A stretch of 64,000 bases of DNA from Rhodospirillaceae bacterium (GCA_022843945.1 JALHMR010000018.1:41492-105491); one strand, 5' to 3'; counted from the stretch's first letter, positions 7,404-15,890 are shown. Translations and numbers: made by a program. The notes: generated from the sequence alone by a model not told the origin.

Positions 7404-10400
7404 ATGACCCAAATTCCCTTAACGCTTCCCGGCGAGCAGCTCGCGGTGAAAGTGCCGCCGCTTGAAGTTCGCTTGTCGTATTCGATCGGACAGCTGCGTC
7501 ACGTCATTGCGGCCGGCGGAACGTTTCGGGTCACTGGCACGATGGAAGCCCAGATATCGCCTCGTCGAAAAGAGACCGTCTATGACCTGGAGAATGGCGA
7601 AAGGATCATCATCACCTCTCGCGCAACGCTAGATAGACCACGCGAGGTGGACGGTGTTCTGCGGCGCAACCCGGATGGAAAACTCAAGTGGCTCACGCAC
7701 CGGCGAGCCGAGGATGTTTATGCGGCTGCCGCCAGCGATGGATGGGCTCGCGTCGCCGCTGCTATCGCGGAAAGCTGGAAGGGCAAGTTTGCATTTCGTG
7801 CTGAAGTGAGAAATGCGGATGGGATTGTGGCTGCAGACAACCGCGGACTCAGACCACCGCAGCTCGGCGCGTTGCACGCTGTCGGTGCCCATTGGAGTTT
7901 GTCTCAACAACCAGCCACTATTGTCATGCCAACAGGCACAGGTAAGACGGAGACTATGCTTTCCGTGCTCGCTGCCTATGGTGGAGCACCTCTGCTCGTC
8001 GTCGTTCCATCAGATGTGTTGCGGACACAGACCGCACGGAAATTCCTTACTTTCGGTCTTTTGCGAGAGCTGGGCGTCCTAACGGATGACGCTAAGAACC
8101 CCATCGTTGGCATCGTTACGAAGCGACCGAAGGCAGCCGCGGACTTGGAGCTATTTGGCCACTGCAACGTGGTCATAGGCACAATGAGTTCGCTTGGTGA
8201 AGGAGTTCCGGCCAATCTCATAGAGCAGATGGCAGGACAGGTGCAGACGCTCGTCGTCGATGAAGCGCATCACATCGGCGCTGGTGGATGGTCCGCCTTT
8301 CGGGAAGTGTTTTCCAAACGGCCGATCCTTCAGTTCACTGCGACGCCATTCCGCCGCGATGGGAAGCTTGTCGACGGCGGAGTTATCTACAATTACCCGC
8401 TTCGTGCGGCCCAAAAGGATCAATACTTCAAAAAGATTACATTTGAACCGGTCTATGAAATTGATCCCACTGAAGCAGATCGCGTAATCGCCACAACAGC
8501 AGTCGGAAAACTGCGTGCGGACCTTGCCGCGGGTCGCAATCACCTTTTAATGGCACGCTGCAGGACAATCGACCGCGCGACGGCTGTTCACGCAATTTAT
8601 CGAACGCTTGCTGCGGATCTGAACCCGCTGCTTCTACATTCAGAAATGAGTGAAGCAGACGAAAGACTTGCCCAATTAAGGTCCGGTAGAAGTCGCATCG
8701 TCGTGTGCGTCAACATGCTTGGCGAAGGCTTCGATTTGCCGGAGCTCAAACTGGCGGCGATTCACGATCTCCACAAAAGCTTGGCTGTGTTGCTGCAGTT
8801 CACCGGGCGCTTCACTAGGACCGCCGGCACGAACATCGGCGACGCGACAGTCATAGCTAATATCGCTGATCCGGATGTTACTTCAGCGCTTGAGCGGCTC
8901 TATAGCGAGGATGCTGACTGGAATCAGTTGCTCAGCGAACTAAGCTCCGACGCTGCACGCGAACACGCGGAGCTAGTAGCATTTCTGAACTCATCTCAGC
9001 GCCTGGAAGGTTCGGATGATGAGGAAGATGATACGACACCAATATCCCACCAACTTCTACGGCCGACGTTAAGCACCCTTATGTATAGGGCAGACGAATT
9101 TCGACCCAAGCGTTTCCATGAAGGACTTCCGGCAGGGATGGAGGTTCACCGCGTATGGCTGAATGAAGCATCGAAAACGCTATTTTTTGTGACGCGGTTT
9201 GAGCCTCATATCAAATGGACGCGTTCGCGCGCCCTACGCGACCGTCAATGGGCCCTCTTTGTCTTGCATTTCGATGCTGCAACTAAGCTTCTGTTCCTGT
9301 CATCCACTGACCACAGCTCTACGTTTGATGCTCTCGCCGGAGCAGTCGGTGGCACGCAGCTGATTTCCGGAGACGTGATATTTCGGACACTCGGTAGAAT
9401 TAGCCGACTCATCTTCCAGAATGTCGGCGTGAAGAAGCATGGCCGCCGCAATCTGCGCTACGCGATGTATACGGGAGCTGATGTTGCCGAAGCACTCAGT
9501 ATCTCGGAACGAGCTGGCTCCGTTAAGTCGAACCTCAGCGGGACAGGATGGGAGGATGGCCGCCCAGTGACGATCGGTTGCTCCTACAAAGGCCGGGTGT
9601 GGTCTCGCGAGCAAGGTCCAATCCCGCGGTTTGTTAAATGGTGCGCAGATGTTGGCGCAAAGATCATCGATGACTCGATCGATACCCGGCAGATTATCGC
9701 CAATGTTCTAATTCCCGAGGAAGTAGTCACTCTTCCAGAGAGGGAAGTTCTTGGCCTCGAATGGCCTCTGGAATTGGTCGGACAGTCAGAGGAGCGGGTA
9801 GTCTTATCCCGAGATGGGCGGGAGCGGCCCCTCTCTATGTTTGATATTCGATTTACTCGAATGGACCGAGTGACAGACACAATTGAGTTTAGTCTGATCG
9901 AGGCGAGCGGCGAGACGTGGGGAACATTCGGTCTTACGGTCGGCGGTCCCGAAGGTTTCCGTGTCAGTCGGCAAAGCACATCGACCGTCGAAATAAAGGT
10001 TGGCGCACTTGAATTGCCGCTAGAGCAATATCTTTCAGACTATCCGCCACTCGTTCGTTTCATCGACCTTGCCGAGTTAGACGGCAACCTCCTGGTTAAA
10101 CCGCAAGACACGACGCAATTGACCATTCCAGAGGAGAGATTTGAGGCGTGGAATTGGGTCGGCGTTGATTTAGAAAAAGAAACGATCTGGAAAGACGAGG
10201 TAGAGCGGCTGGATTCCATCCAATGGCGTGCTGCCAGGCATTTCGTGGCTGGCGGCTTCGACATCGTCTTCGATGACGATTCGGCGGGAGAAGCGGCAGA
10301 CTTGGTGTGCTTAAAGGAAGAAAGCGATCACATTCGCCTCGCTTTAGTCCACTGTAAGTTCTCTGGGGGCGCCACCCCCGGCGAGCGAGTAAAGGACGTT

Positions 10401-10718
10401 GTTGAAGTTTGCTCTCAGGCGGTCCGCTCTTCTAAATGGAAATGGAAGTTCCGCGACCTATGCCGGCATATTGCCGGCCGCGAAAAGCGCTTAGCAACCG
10501 TCGCCCGCCCTACTCGGTTCATTGAGGGTAGGTCGGCTGATTTAAACAAATTTATCAAGATTAGCCGTTTCAAAGAGATTCGGCCTGAGATCCTTATTGT
10601 TCAACCGGGACTATCTCAAGCCGCACGAACGGCGGAGCAGTCTGCAGTGCTGGCGGCCGCCCTTGCGTATTTGAAGCAAACTATTGGTGTCGATATCGAC
10701 ATCATTTGCAGCCAATGA
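7404..10718 (+). CDS. SF2 DEAH helicase with C-terminal nuclease-like domain
   Basis: 1104 residues. After an N-terminal extension of about 150 residues comes a helicase core: Walker A PTGTGKT at 176-182, DEAH at 286-289, TATPFRRDG, GEGFDLP, and motif VI QFTGRFTRT at 465-473. A long middle region of unknown fold follows. Near residues 950-1010 is a restriction-endonuclease-like segment (acidic FDIVFDDD, AADLVCLK, then LALVHCK), consistent with a PD-(D/E)xK variant. Its stop overlaps the CD-NTase start as ATGA, so it is an operon partner. A helicase of this kind is not one of the standard CBASS accessory genes I know (ubiquitin-like Cap2/Cap3, HORMA/TRIP13, QueC-type). Confidence 0.85.
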   Translation: MTQIPLTLPGEQLAVKVPPLEVRLSYSIGQLRHVIAAGGTFRVTGTMEAQISPRRKETVYDLENGERIIITSRATLDRPREVDGVLRRNPDGKLKWLTHRRAEDVYAAAASDGWARVAAAIAESWKGKFAFRAEVRNADGIVAADNRGLRPPQLGALHAVGAHWSLSQQPATIVMPTGTGKTETMLSVLAAYGGAPLLVVVPSDVLRTQTARKFLTFGLLRELGVLTDDAKNPIVGIVTKRPKAAADLELFGHCNVVIGTMSSLGEGVPANLIEQMAGQVQTLVVDEAHHIGAGGWSAFREVFSKRPILQFTATPFRRDGKLVDGGVIYNYPLRAAQKDQYFKKITFEPVYEIDPTEADRVIATTAVGKLRADLAAGRNHLLMARCRTIDRATAVHAIYRTLAADLNPLLLHSEMSEADERLAQLRSGRSRIVVCVNMLGEGFDLPELKLAAIHDLHKSLAVLLQFTGRFTRTAGTNIGDATVIANIADPDVTSALERLYSEDADWNQLLSELSSDAAREHAELVAFLNSSQRLEGSDDEEDDTTPISHQLLRPTLSTLMYRADEFRPKRFHEGLPAGMEVHRVWLNEASKTLFFVTRFEPHIKWTRSRALRDRQWALFVLHFDAATKLLFLSSTDHSSTFDALAGAVGGTQLISGDVIFRTLGRISRLIFQNVGVKKHGRRNLRYAMYTGADVAEALSISERAGSVKSNLSGTGWEDGRPVTIGCSYKGRVWSREQGPIPRFVKWCADVGAKIIDDSIDTRQIIANVLIPEEVVTLPEREVLGLEWPLELVGQSEERVVLSRDGRERPLSMFDIRFTRMDRVTDTIEFSLIEASGETWGTFGLTVGGPEGFRVSRQSTSTVEIKVGALELPLEQYLSDYPPLVRFIDLAELDGNLLVKPQDTTQLTIPEERFEAWNWVGVDLEKETIWKDEVERLDSIQWRAARHFVAGGFDIVFDDDSAGEAADLVCLKEESDHIRLALVHCKFSGGATPGERVKDVVEVCSQAVRSSKWKWKFRDLCRHIAGREKRLATVARPTRFIEGRSADLNKFIKISRFKEIRPEILIVQPGLSQAARTAEQSAVLAAALAYLKQTIGVDIDIICSQ

Positions 10719-11608
10719 ACCAACAGTGGGAAGATAAATTTAGAAATTGGGCTAAGCCTCCGAGCGAAGCCGAAGAAAAGCGCTGCGAAAACACCTTGGG
10801 CGCTATTCGCGAAGCTATCCAAAAAAACCAGAAATTGAATACGCGGAGCATCCGTATCTTCTCTCAAGGTTCCTATCGTAACAACACGAACGTACGCCGC
10901 GAAAGCGATGTAGACATTGGAGTGACCTGCACCGAGGTGTTTTACGAAGACTATCCCGAAGGCATGTCCCGAGAGAATTTCGGTAATGTCGACTCAGGCT
11001 ATTCGTATAGCCAGTTTAAGACCGAGGTAGGCGAAGCTCTGATAAGTCATTTCGGGGCTGGAGCGGTGACCCGTGGCAACAAGGCCTTTGACGTACGGGA
11101 GACGCAACGACAGGTCGAAGCCGACGTAGTGCCTTTCTTCCAGCATCGGCGGTACAGCAGGGATGGGCGATATCTCGAGGGCGTGGAACTACGGCCAGAC
11201 AATGGCCGGCCACAAAAGATAATTAATTGGCCCGAGCAGCATTATGAAAATGGCGTCGCTAAGAACAACCAAACCGGTAAGCGCTATAAGGCTCTGATTC
11301 GAGTACTCAAGAGCCTGCGCAATGAAATGGATGATGGCGGTAAGGCCTCGGCCGGACCAATCATCGGCTTCCTGTGTGAATGCCTAATGTGGAATGTTCC
11401 CGACTCTTATTTTGGAAATGAGAGCTACTGGCTCGATCTCAGGGGAGTGCTCGTATACCTGTACGAAAAGACCCAGACCGACGTGCTATGCCAAGAGTGG
11501 GGAGAGGTGAGTGAGCTTAAATATCTGTTTAACCCGCTCCAGAAATGGACCAGGCAACAGGCCAATACTTTCATTGTCGATGCATGGGCCCACGTGGGAT
11601 TCGCGTAA
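10715..11608 (+). CDS. CD-NTase (CBASS cyclic oligonucleotide synthase)
   Basis: 297 residues from the ATG that overlaps the helicase stop; an upstream TTG at 10706 is less likely. It has the nucleotidyltransferase signature Gly52-Ser53 (QGSYRNNTNV), metal-binding Asp65-x-Asp67 (SDVDIGV) and the third acid Asp137 (VEADVVPFF). The C-terminal half is helical, as in bacterial CD-NTases of the SMODS type. It should make a cyclic di- or oligonucleotide on phage infection. The Cap15-like effector starts five bases after its stop. Product chemistry cannot be read from the sequence. Confidence 0.88.
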   Translation: MNQQWEDKFRNWAKPPSEAEEKRCENTLGAIREAIQKNQKLNTRSIRIFSQGSYRNNTNVRRESDVDIGVTCTEVFYEDYPEGMSRENFGNVDSGYSYSQFKTEVGEALISHFGAGAVTRGNKAFDVRETQRQVEADVVPFFQHRRYSRDGRYLEGVELRPDNGRPQKIINWPEQHYENGVAKNNQTGKRYKALIRVLKSLRNEMDDGGKASAGPIIGFLCECLMWNVPDSYFGNESYWLDLRGVLVYLYEKTQTDVLCQEWGEVSELKYLFNPLQKWTRQQANTFIVDAWAHVGFA

Positions 11609-11613
11609 GAACT

Positions 11614-12240
11614 ATGCTCACCCGTATTCACATAACGTGCTTGCTCATCCTCATTGTCGCCATCTGGACGACCGTGCTGTTCGTGATGGGCGTGCCTCTA
11701 ACATGGGATTACGTTAAGCCATTTGCCATCACTGTCAGTGGCGTGTCCGTCGCCTGCGTGGTTTTTGATCGCTGGCTGTGGAGAAGCCGCCTTTTCAAGG
11801 GGTGGCTCGTTAAGCGACCTGATCTCCAGGGCACGTGGCGTGCTGTAATGCAATCGAGCTATACCGATCCGCAGACCCAAAAGCCTATTCCGCCGATAGA
11901 ATGCGTCGCTGTTATCCGACAGAGCTTTTCAGCATTCAGTCTGCGTATGTTCACCAAGGAATCGAGCTCCTTCCTCACAGCGCATAAACTCATACCGCAA
12001 AACGACGGCGTATTTCAGCTCGCAGGGGTCTACCAAAACACGCCGGATGTGCACCTGCGGGGCATAAGAAGCGAGATACACTATGGCGCGCTGCTTCTTG
12101 AGGTGCGTGGCGATCCGGCGGTCGAACTCAATGGTCACTACTGGACCGACCGTTTGACTAAGGGCTCACTTGTCCTTTTTGACCGAAGAACGACCCTATT
12201 AAACGGGTACGAGGAAGCGGCAAAAATATATCGTCCGTAG
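11614..12240 (+). CDS. Cap15-like effector: two membrane helices plus beta-barrel
   Basis: 208 residues from the ATG five bases after the CD-NTase; a longer frame from 11545 would overlap that gene. Two hydrophobic helices (about 5-27 and 36-51) come first, then a basic stretch. A beta-rich domain follows with LQGTWRAVMQSS, AFSLRMFTKESS, GVYQNTPD, LNGHYWTDR and GSLVLFDRRT. This two-helix, strand-rich layout directly behind a CD-NTase is the hallmark of the S_2TMBeta/Cap15 family, which binds the cyclic nucleotide and disrupts the inner membrane. The assignment rests on layout, motifs and context. Confidence 0.82.
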   Translation: MLTRIHITCLLILIVAIWTTVLFVMGVPLTWDYVKPFAITVSGVSVACVVFDRWLWRSRLFKGWLVKRPDLQGTWRAVMQSSYTDPQTQKPIPPIECVAVIRQSFSAFSLRMFTKESSSFLTAHKLIPQNDGVFQLAGVYQNTPDVHLRGIRSEIHYGALLLEVRGDPAVELNGHYWTDRLTKGSLVLFDRRTTLLNGYEEAAKIYRP

Positions 12241-12315
12241 CGCGGAAAGGCCGCTCATACAAAACTAGCCGGTTAATGTGTGGAGAAAGCGGCATTGGGG
12301 ATAGCTCCCGGCAAC

Positions 12316-12444
12316 ATGGCTCGATGCACCGCCCTCAAGTTGAAAGAAATGGCCGAGAAGCCGAAGTATCTACGGATTGATTTAGCAAGGATTGAGAGGC
12401 CAGAGCGCATTTCCCCTACTTGGGTTGAAAATCTAAGCGGCTAG
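12316..12444 (+). CDS. Possible 42-residue protein, unrecognised
   Basis: A short plus-strand frame from ATG 12316 to TAG 12442, rich in Lys, Arg and Glu (LKLKEMAEKPKYLRIDL). There is no strong ribosome site, only the GGCAAC before the ATG. It lies between the CBASS operon and the excisionase. It could be a real small protein, the remnant of a larger gene, or chance. The rest of 12241-12523 shows nothing else I can name. Confidence 0.2.
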   Translation: MARCTALKLKEMAEKPKYLRIDLARIERPERISPTWVENLSG

Positions 12445-12523
12445 ACTGGTCGCATGAGCATATGCACGATCGGTGATAAAATGGGAACACTCGGTCGGAC
12501 GACCCTGTATTGCTCTTCGACAT

Positions 12524-12727
12524 ATGCCGAATGGCTCTAGCCCGGTAGTGGAGCTGTTAACGGTCACCGAAGTAGCGAAGCTACTTACGATTTCTGTGAC
12601 TGGGGCACGACGCCTTCAGCAGCGACGACAGATCCCCTTCATTAGGGTGGGGCGCAGTATTCGCTTCGACAAGCGAGATATCGACGCGTATCTGACACGC
12701 CAACGGGTGAACGCCATCGGCCAATAA
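12524..12727 (+). CDS. Excisionase-type helix-turn-helix protein
   Basis: About 67 residues from the ATG at 12524 (an upstream GTG at 12473 gives a longer, unlikely N-terminus). It has the winged-helix pattern of DNA-binding excisionases: LLTVTEVAKLLTISVTGARR, then PFIRVGRSIRFDKRDIDAYL. It is five bases ahead of the integrase, the usual xis-int pairing, and probably controls recombination direction. Confidence 0.82.
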   Translation: MPNGSSPVVELLTVTEVAKLLTISVTGARRLQQRRQIPFIRVGRSIRFDKRDIDAYLTRQRVNAIGQ

Positions 12728-12732
12728 ACCTT

Positions 12733-13833
12733 ATGGCAGTAAGAAAAATAAGACACACTTGGTGGGTTGATTTCCGCTTCAACGACACACGATACAGAAA
12801 GCGCAGTCCGGAAAATTCACGAACCGGCGCACAAGCATATGAATTGGTGCTTCGCCAAAGGCTTGCGCGCGACAAGACTCTCGACAGCCCAGAGAAAACC
12901 GCAGCGAAAACTTATTCGTTCGAGGAGTTCGCTTGGAGATGGTTCGAAGAGTATGCGGTGCCAAGCAACAAGAATTCCGAGCAGCGCCGGAAGCGGTACG
13001 CTCTTAAGGCCTCGCTGATACCGTTCTTCGGGAGAATGGCGGTAAACAAGATTGGCGTCCACGATATCGAGCGATACAAGGCGAAGCTCACTAAAAACGG
13101 GCTGGCTGCCAAAACCGTCAACAACAACCTCACGGTTCTCCGGAAGTGCCTTGGCGCAGCTCATGAATGGCTCCAGTTAGAGGGCACCCCTCCTAAAATT
13201 GTCAGGCTTAAGTGTGCTCCTCCTAGAACGGACTATCTTGACGAAGAAGAGGCCAAGCTGATCTTGACACACTCCCATGGCGTCATAGGAGAGCTGATAC
13301 TCACCGCTTTGAGGACTGGCATGCGGCAGGGGGAACTCAAAGGGCTGCAGTGGTCCTCTATAAACTGGCGAAATCGGTTGATTGTCGTGCGGCATTCCAG
13401 AAACGACTACACGAAGGAATTAGAGACACCAAAGAACAACAAGGAGCGAAGCATTCCGTTTGCCGATGACCTCTATCAGACGCTCGAAAAGAGGAAGAGG
13501 AAGGAAGGTTACGTCTTCCTGGATGTTGACGGGGAGCCGTTCAACCATAAACGCCTCTCTCGTCGGCTGGCGAACATTTGCAAGTTGCTCAGCATGCGAA
13601 AAATCGGCTGGCATACCTTCAGGCACACCTTTGCGTCTCACCTCGCAATGCGAGGCGTTCCCTTGAACGCGGTGCAGATCTTGATGGGTCACTCGACCAT
13701 TGCTATGACCGCGCGATATGCACACGTCGCTCCCTCTACCTTGAGAGCAGCGATAGATGTATTGGAGCCATCGTTTGGGCAACCTGTGGTCAACCAGCGG
13801 TCGGAGCCGGACCAGAGATATGCCGCTCAATAA
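12733..13833 (+). CDS. Phage/ICE-type tyrosine integrase
   Basis: 366 residues with the full integrase layout: an N-terminal arm-binding strand (IRHTWWVDFRFND), a SAM-like core-binding domain, and the catalytic domain with Arg198 (TGMRQGEL), His294-x-x-Arg297 (HTFRHTF), His320 (LMGHST) and the nucleophile Tyr329. It appears intact. Its last codons overlap a 21-bp sequence repeated exactly 300 bp downstream, and a degenerate tRNA-like sequence lies between the copies. It marks the right edge of the defence island. Confidence 0.94.
   Translation: MAVRKIRHTWWVDFRFNDTRYRKRSPENSRTGAQAYELVLRQRLARDKTLDSPEKTAAKTYSFEEFAWRWFEEYAVPSNKNSEQRRKRYALKASLIPFFGRMAVNKIGVHDIERYKAKLTKNGLAAKTVNNNLTVLRKCLGAAHEWLQLEGTPPKIVRLKCAPPRTDYLDEEEAKLILTHSHGVIGELILTALRTGMRQGELKGLQWSSINWRNRLIVVRHSRNDYTKELETPKNNKERSIPFADDLYQTLEKRKRKEGYVFLDVDGEPFNHKRLSRRLANICKLLSMRKIGWHTFRHTFASHLAMRGVPLNAVQILMGHSTIAMTARYAHVAPSTLRAAIDVLEPSFGQPVVNQRSEPDQRYAAQ
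13775..13795 (+). repeat. 21-bp direct repeat, copy 1 (inside integrase 3' end)
   Basis: Begins TTGGGCAACC and ends TGGTCAACC. It is identical over 21 bp to 14075-14095, exactly 300 bp away. It lies in the last codons of the integrase. It may be a recombination-site relic or a duplicated gene end. Confidence 0.7.
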
Positions 13834-13910
13834 GAAGTGTGTTTGTCAAAAAGCTTGGATCTACGCGCTCAAAAACGATGCTTGAATGCGGTTTGCCGAT
13901 TTCCAAACTT

Positions 13911-13985
13911 TGCTCCGGGAGTAGGACTCGAACCGTCATCCTGCAGGTTTGGAGATCGGCTAATCTAACGAGCAAATTGCTACTT
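13911..13985 (-). other. Degenerate tRNA-like sequence (tRNA-Trp-like)
   Basis: On the minus strand this reads like the 3' two thirds of a tRNA. It has a 7-base loop CTCCAAA with CCA in the anticodon place, five bases, a five-base variable part, a perfect T-loop (GGTTCGAGTCC), then TCCCGGA-G-CA. The anticodon and T stems are poorly paired and no matching 5' acceptor strand exists, so it is not a working tRNA. It lies 78 bp behind an integrase, where a captured or decayed attachment tRNA is expected. Confidence 0.45.
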
Positions 13986-14074
13986 AATCTAGGAAACACC
14001 TCAATCAATTAGAAGAACGTCACGTTGCCAGCTGGACTCATAGCTCACCCGCTGTAACCCGGTTTTGTCACTTC

Positions 14075-14095
14075 TTGGGCAACCTGTGGTCAACC
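14075..14095 (+). repeat. 21-bp direct repeat, copy 2
   Basis: Perfect copy of 13775-13795. It is followed by a short hairpin (CAACCGCTTTGCGGTTG). Apart from the tRNA-like sequence, the repeats and the palindromes listed, the 13834-14519 gap shows no gene. Confidence 0.7.
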
Positions 14096-14179
14096 GCTTT
14101 GCGGTTGATCGCCGGTCATTACCAGCAACAGAGCAGTACAGAAGAAGGGACAAAAGCCGATCGGTCGGGTGACCGGAAT

Positions 14180-14197
14180 CGCCGTCGTACGACGGCG
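14180..14197. promoter_or_regulatory. 18-bp perfect palindrome, possible operator
   Basis: CGCCGTCGTACGACGGCG is its own reverse complement without a spacer. A gapless palindrome of this size suits a dimeric DNA-binding protein better than a transcript hairpin. It lies 340 bp upstream of the XRE-type gene. Function is inference. Confidence 0.4.
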
Positions 14198-14304
14198 GTT
14201 CTGTCGTATCTGACCGTATACACCCTAACCCTTTCATGTCGCGTATTCACGGCATGGGATTGCGGGGGTGACTGACATTTTCCAACCTTCAGCACTCGAA
14301 GCAC

Positions 14305-14332
14305 AAAGGACATTCCGTAAGGAATGTCCTTT
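14305..14332. terminator. 12-bp stem hairpin
   Basis: AAAGGACATTCC, loop GTAA, then GGAATGTCCTTT: a perfect 12-bp stem with a 4-base loop and A/T-rich outer ends. It could end transcription on either strand. It lies between the integrase region and the XRE gene. Confidence 0.5.
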
Positions 14333-14475
14333 GCTCGTTGACCCAGTAGATGCGCGATGATCGTGGCGCGACATCGCCGATCTCTCTCCCTCACGTCCTT
14401 ATCTCTCTCGAATGCGGAGCCGCGGCGCATTCTCCCCACGTGACGGACCAGCGCTCCTCGACAATCATAGAAGCA

Positions 14476-14503
14476 ACCGATGGTGCGCTTAGACACCATC
14501 GGT
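14476..14503. promoter_or_regulatory. Inverted repeat just upstream of the XRE-type gene
   Basis: ACCGATGGTG, an 8-base spacer, then CACCATCGGT, ending 16 bases before the ATG at 14520. The place suggests an autoregulatory operator for the helix-turn-helix protein, or a leader hairpin affecting translation. Confidence 0.5.
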
Positions 14504-14519
14504 AGTCATTTGCTCTGTC

Positions 14520-14912
14520 ATGAAGACGAAAGCAACGAAAGCTACGCTTGCAACGAAGAGAAAGAAGGTCCTGTCCCACTTGCGCGCAGAGAGGCGCGCC
14601 TGGGGTTTGACGCAGGACGAGATGGCTTGCCTGGTTGGAACAGGCGGGCGTCACCGGGTCTCGGACCTTGAGCTGGAAGTGTCCCAGCCCAAAGGCGACG
14701 AAATCCTAGCATACAGCCTGATTTTCGGCTGCCGCCCTGCGAAGCTATTTCCGAAGCTTTGCGAAGACACCGAAGACGGCGTTATGCACGGTGCAGTACG
14801 GCTTGAGAAGCATCTACGTAAGGACGATTCGCCGGCGGCTGGCCGGAAGCGACAACTCCTTGACCTTATCGGCGCTCGTGCTACCGGGAGGTCTAGCCTT
14901 ACGGCCGTATGA
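14520..14912 (+). CDS. XRE-like helix-turn-helix protein
   Basis: 130 residues. After a Lys/Thr-rich start there is a helix-turn-helix: LSHLRAERRAWGLTQDEMACL, then a Gly/Arg-containing turn (VGTGGRHRVSDLE), a variation on the XRE fold. The C-terminal half (LIFGCRPAKLFPKL) resembles proteins coupled to RuvC-like genes in alphaproteobacterial mobile DNA. Its stop overlaps the start of the next gene as ATGA. An inverted repeat lies in its leader, so self-regulation is likely. Confidence 0.72.
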   Translation: MKTKATKATLATKRKKVLSHLRAERRAWGLTQDEMACLVGTGGRHRVSDLELEVSQPKGDEILAYSLIFGCRPAKLFPKLCEDTEDGVMHGAVRLEKHLRKDDSPAAGRKRQLLDLIGARATGRSSLTAV

Positions 14913-15439
14913 GCCGTGCTCCCAAGCACCTCGTGCTTGCCATCCACCCCATCGCCCGCGGCATCGCGTTCGCGCTCTTTGAAGCGCCACTCTCTCCGCT
15001 CGATTGGGGTCTCAAAGACGTGCGCGGAAAGCAGAAGAATGCGCGGACGCTTGAACGGGCGAAGCATCTCATAGATCAGTATCGGCCCGATGCGCTTGTG
15101 CTGGAAGAGTGTGTTGGTCCGCATACGCGTCGTGGCCACCGCACGAGCCGGCTTCTCCGTCTCATCGCCAATCACGCGATGGGGCAGGCCATAGAGGTGC
15201 ACTGCTACACGCGGGCCGGTATCCGCGAGTGCTTCAAGGATGTCGGCGCCACGACTCGCTACGAGATCGCTCAAGCCATCGCGGCGCAGATAACTGCCTT
15301 CGGTCACCATCTTCCGCCACTGCGTAAGGCGTGGATGTCTGAAGATGTCCGAATGGGATTGTTCGATGCAGCCTCTCTCATCATGACTTTCTATTGCCAC
15401 ACACGGCCGACAGTCTCGGGCCCGGAAGCAGCCGACTAG
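14909..15439 (+). CDS. RuvC/RNase H-fold protein with His in place of the first Asp
   Basis: 176 residues with the order of a RuvC-type nuclease fold: strand LVLAIHPIARGIAFALFE, second acid in DALVLEEC (Glu66/67), a helix with TTRYEIAQAIAAQI, and a last acid motif DVRMGLFDAASL (Asp146, Asp153). The first catalytic position, normally Asp (IDPG), is His13 here. Activity with the usual two metals is therefore uncertain; the protein may be an inactive or altered nuclease. It is coupled by ATGA overlap to the helix-turn-helix gene. The fold assignment is by motif order only. Confidence 0.6.
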   Translation: MSRAPKHLVLAIHPIARGIAFALFEAPLSPLDWGLKDVRGKQKNARTLERAKHLIDQYRPDALVLEECVGPHTRRGHRTSRLLRLIANHAMGQAIEVHCYTRAGIRECFKDVGATTRYEIAQAIAAQITAFGHHLPPLRKAWMSEDVRMGLFDAASLIMTFYCHTRPTVSGPEAAD

Positions 15440-15502
15440 TTCTCTCGATCTTTGATCCGAATACGGAGAGGTGCGGCGTTTACGTCGCCCTCCCGTGCAT
15501 TC

Positions 15503-15530
15503 GGGAGCGTCGGAATAGTCCGACGCTCCC
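15503..15530. terminator. 12-bp stem hairpin before the DUF3768 gene
   Basis: GGGAGCGTCGGA, loop ATAG, then TCCGACGCTCCC: a perfect 12-bp stem with a 4-base loop, the same geometry as the hairpin at 14305-14332. There is no T-tract. It lies between the RuvC-like gene and the ribosome site (AGGAGG, 15538) of the next gene, so it could be a terminator, a transcript-stability element or a leader structure. Confidence 0.5.
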
Positions 15531-15548
15531 TGTGCACAGGAGGCATCC

Positions 15549-15890
15549 ATGGATGTCATGAGCGGGGAGAAGGTAGCCCGTATCCGCTACCTGAATGATC
15601 TTTTGCGCTGCCAGGGTATCGGCGGCCAGGTGATGGTGACGGCAGGCATTGATGCGCTCGGGCCGGAAGCGGTTCTACGGATCGTGAGGGCCGTCGCGAA
15701 CTTCACCGACTTCAATCAGAACAACGATCCACATGGCGAGCGGGACTGCGCGAAGCTTTCAGTCGGAGAGCTGTCGATCCTCTTTAAGATCGACTACTTC
15801 GACCGGACCCTTACCGTCCATTCGTCTGATCCGGCCGACCCAACACTCACGTCGCGCGTCCTGACCATGATGCTCGCGGAGGAATACTAA
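15549..15890 (+). CDS. DUF3768 family protein
   Basis: 113 residues spanning the whole DUF3768 family: RIRYLNDLLR at the start, VMVTAGIDAL, FTDFNQNNDPHGERDC, LFKIDYFDRTLT, and the closing RVLTMMLAEEY. Small proteins of this type are common on alphaproteobacterial plasmids and integrative elements; their function is not known. A strong AGGAGG site precedes the ATG; a second ATG at 15558 is possible. A terminator follows at 16014. Confidence 0.88.
   Translation: MDVMSGEKVARIRYLNDLLRCQGIGGQVMVTAGIDALGPEAVLRIVRAVANFTDFNQNNDPHGERDCAKLSVGELSILFKIDYFDRTLTVHSSDPADPTLTSRVLTMMLAEEY

Noticed and set aside
13911..13985. Functional tRNA-Trp gene
   Set aside because: The anticodon and T stems do not pair and the 5' acceptor strand is missing. 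It is kept only as a degenerate tRNA-like sequence.
14651..15559. 302-codon minus-strand frame
   Set aside because: It lies opposite the coupled XRE and RuvC-like genes and crosses a hairpin. Cys/Arg-rich translation without domain features.
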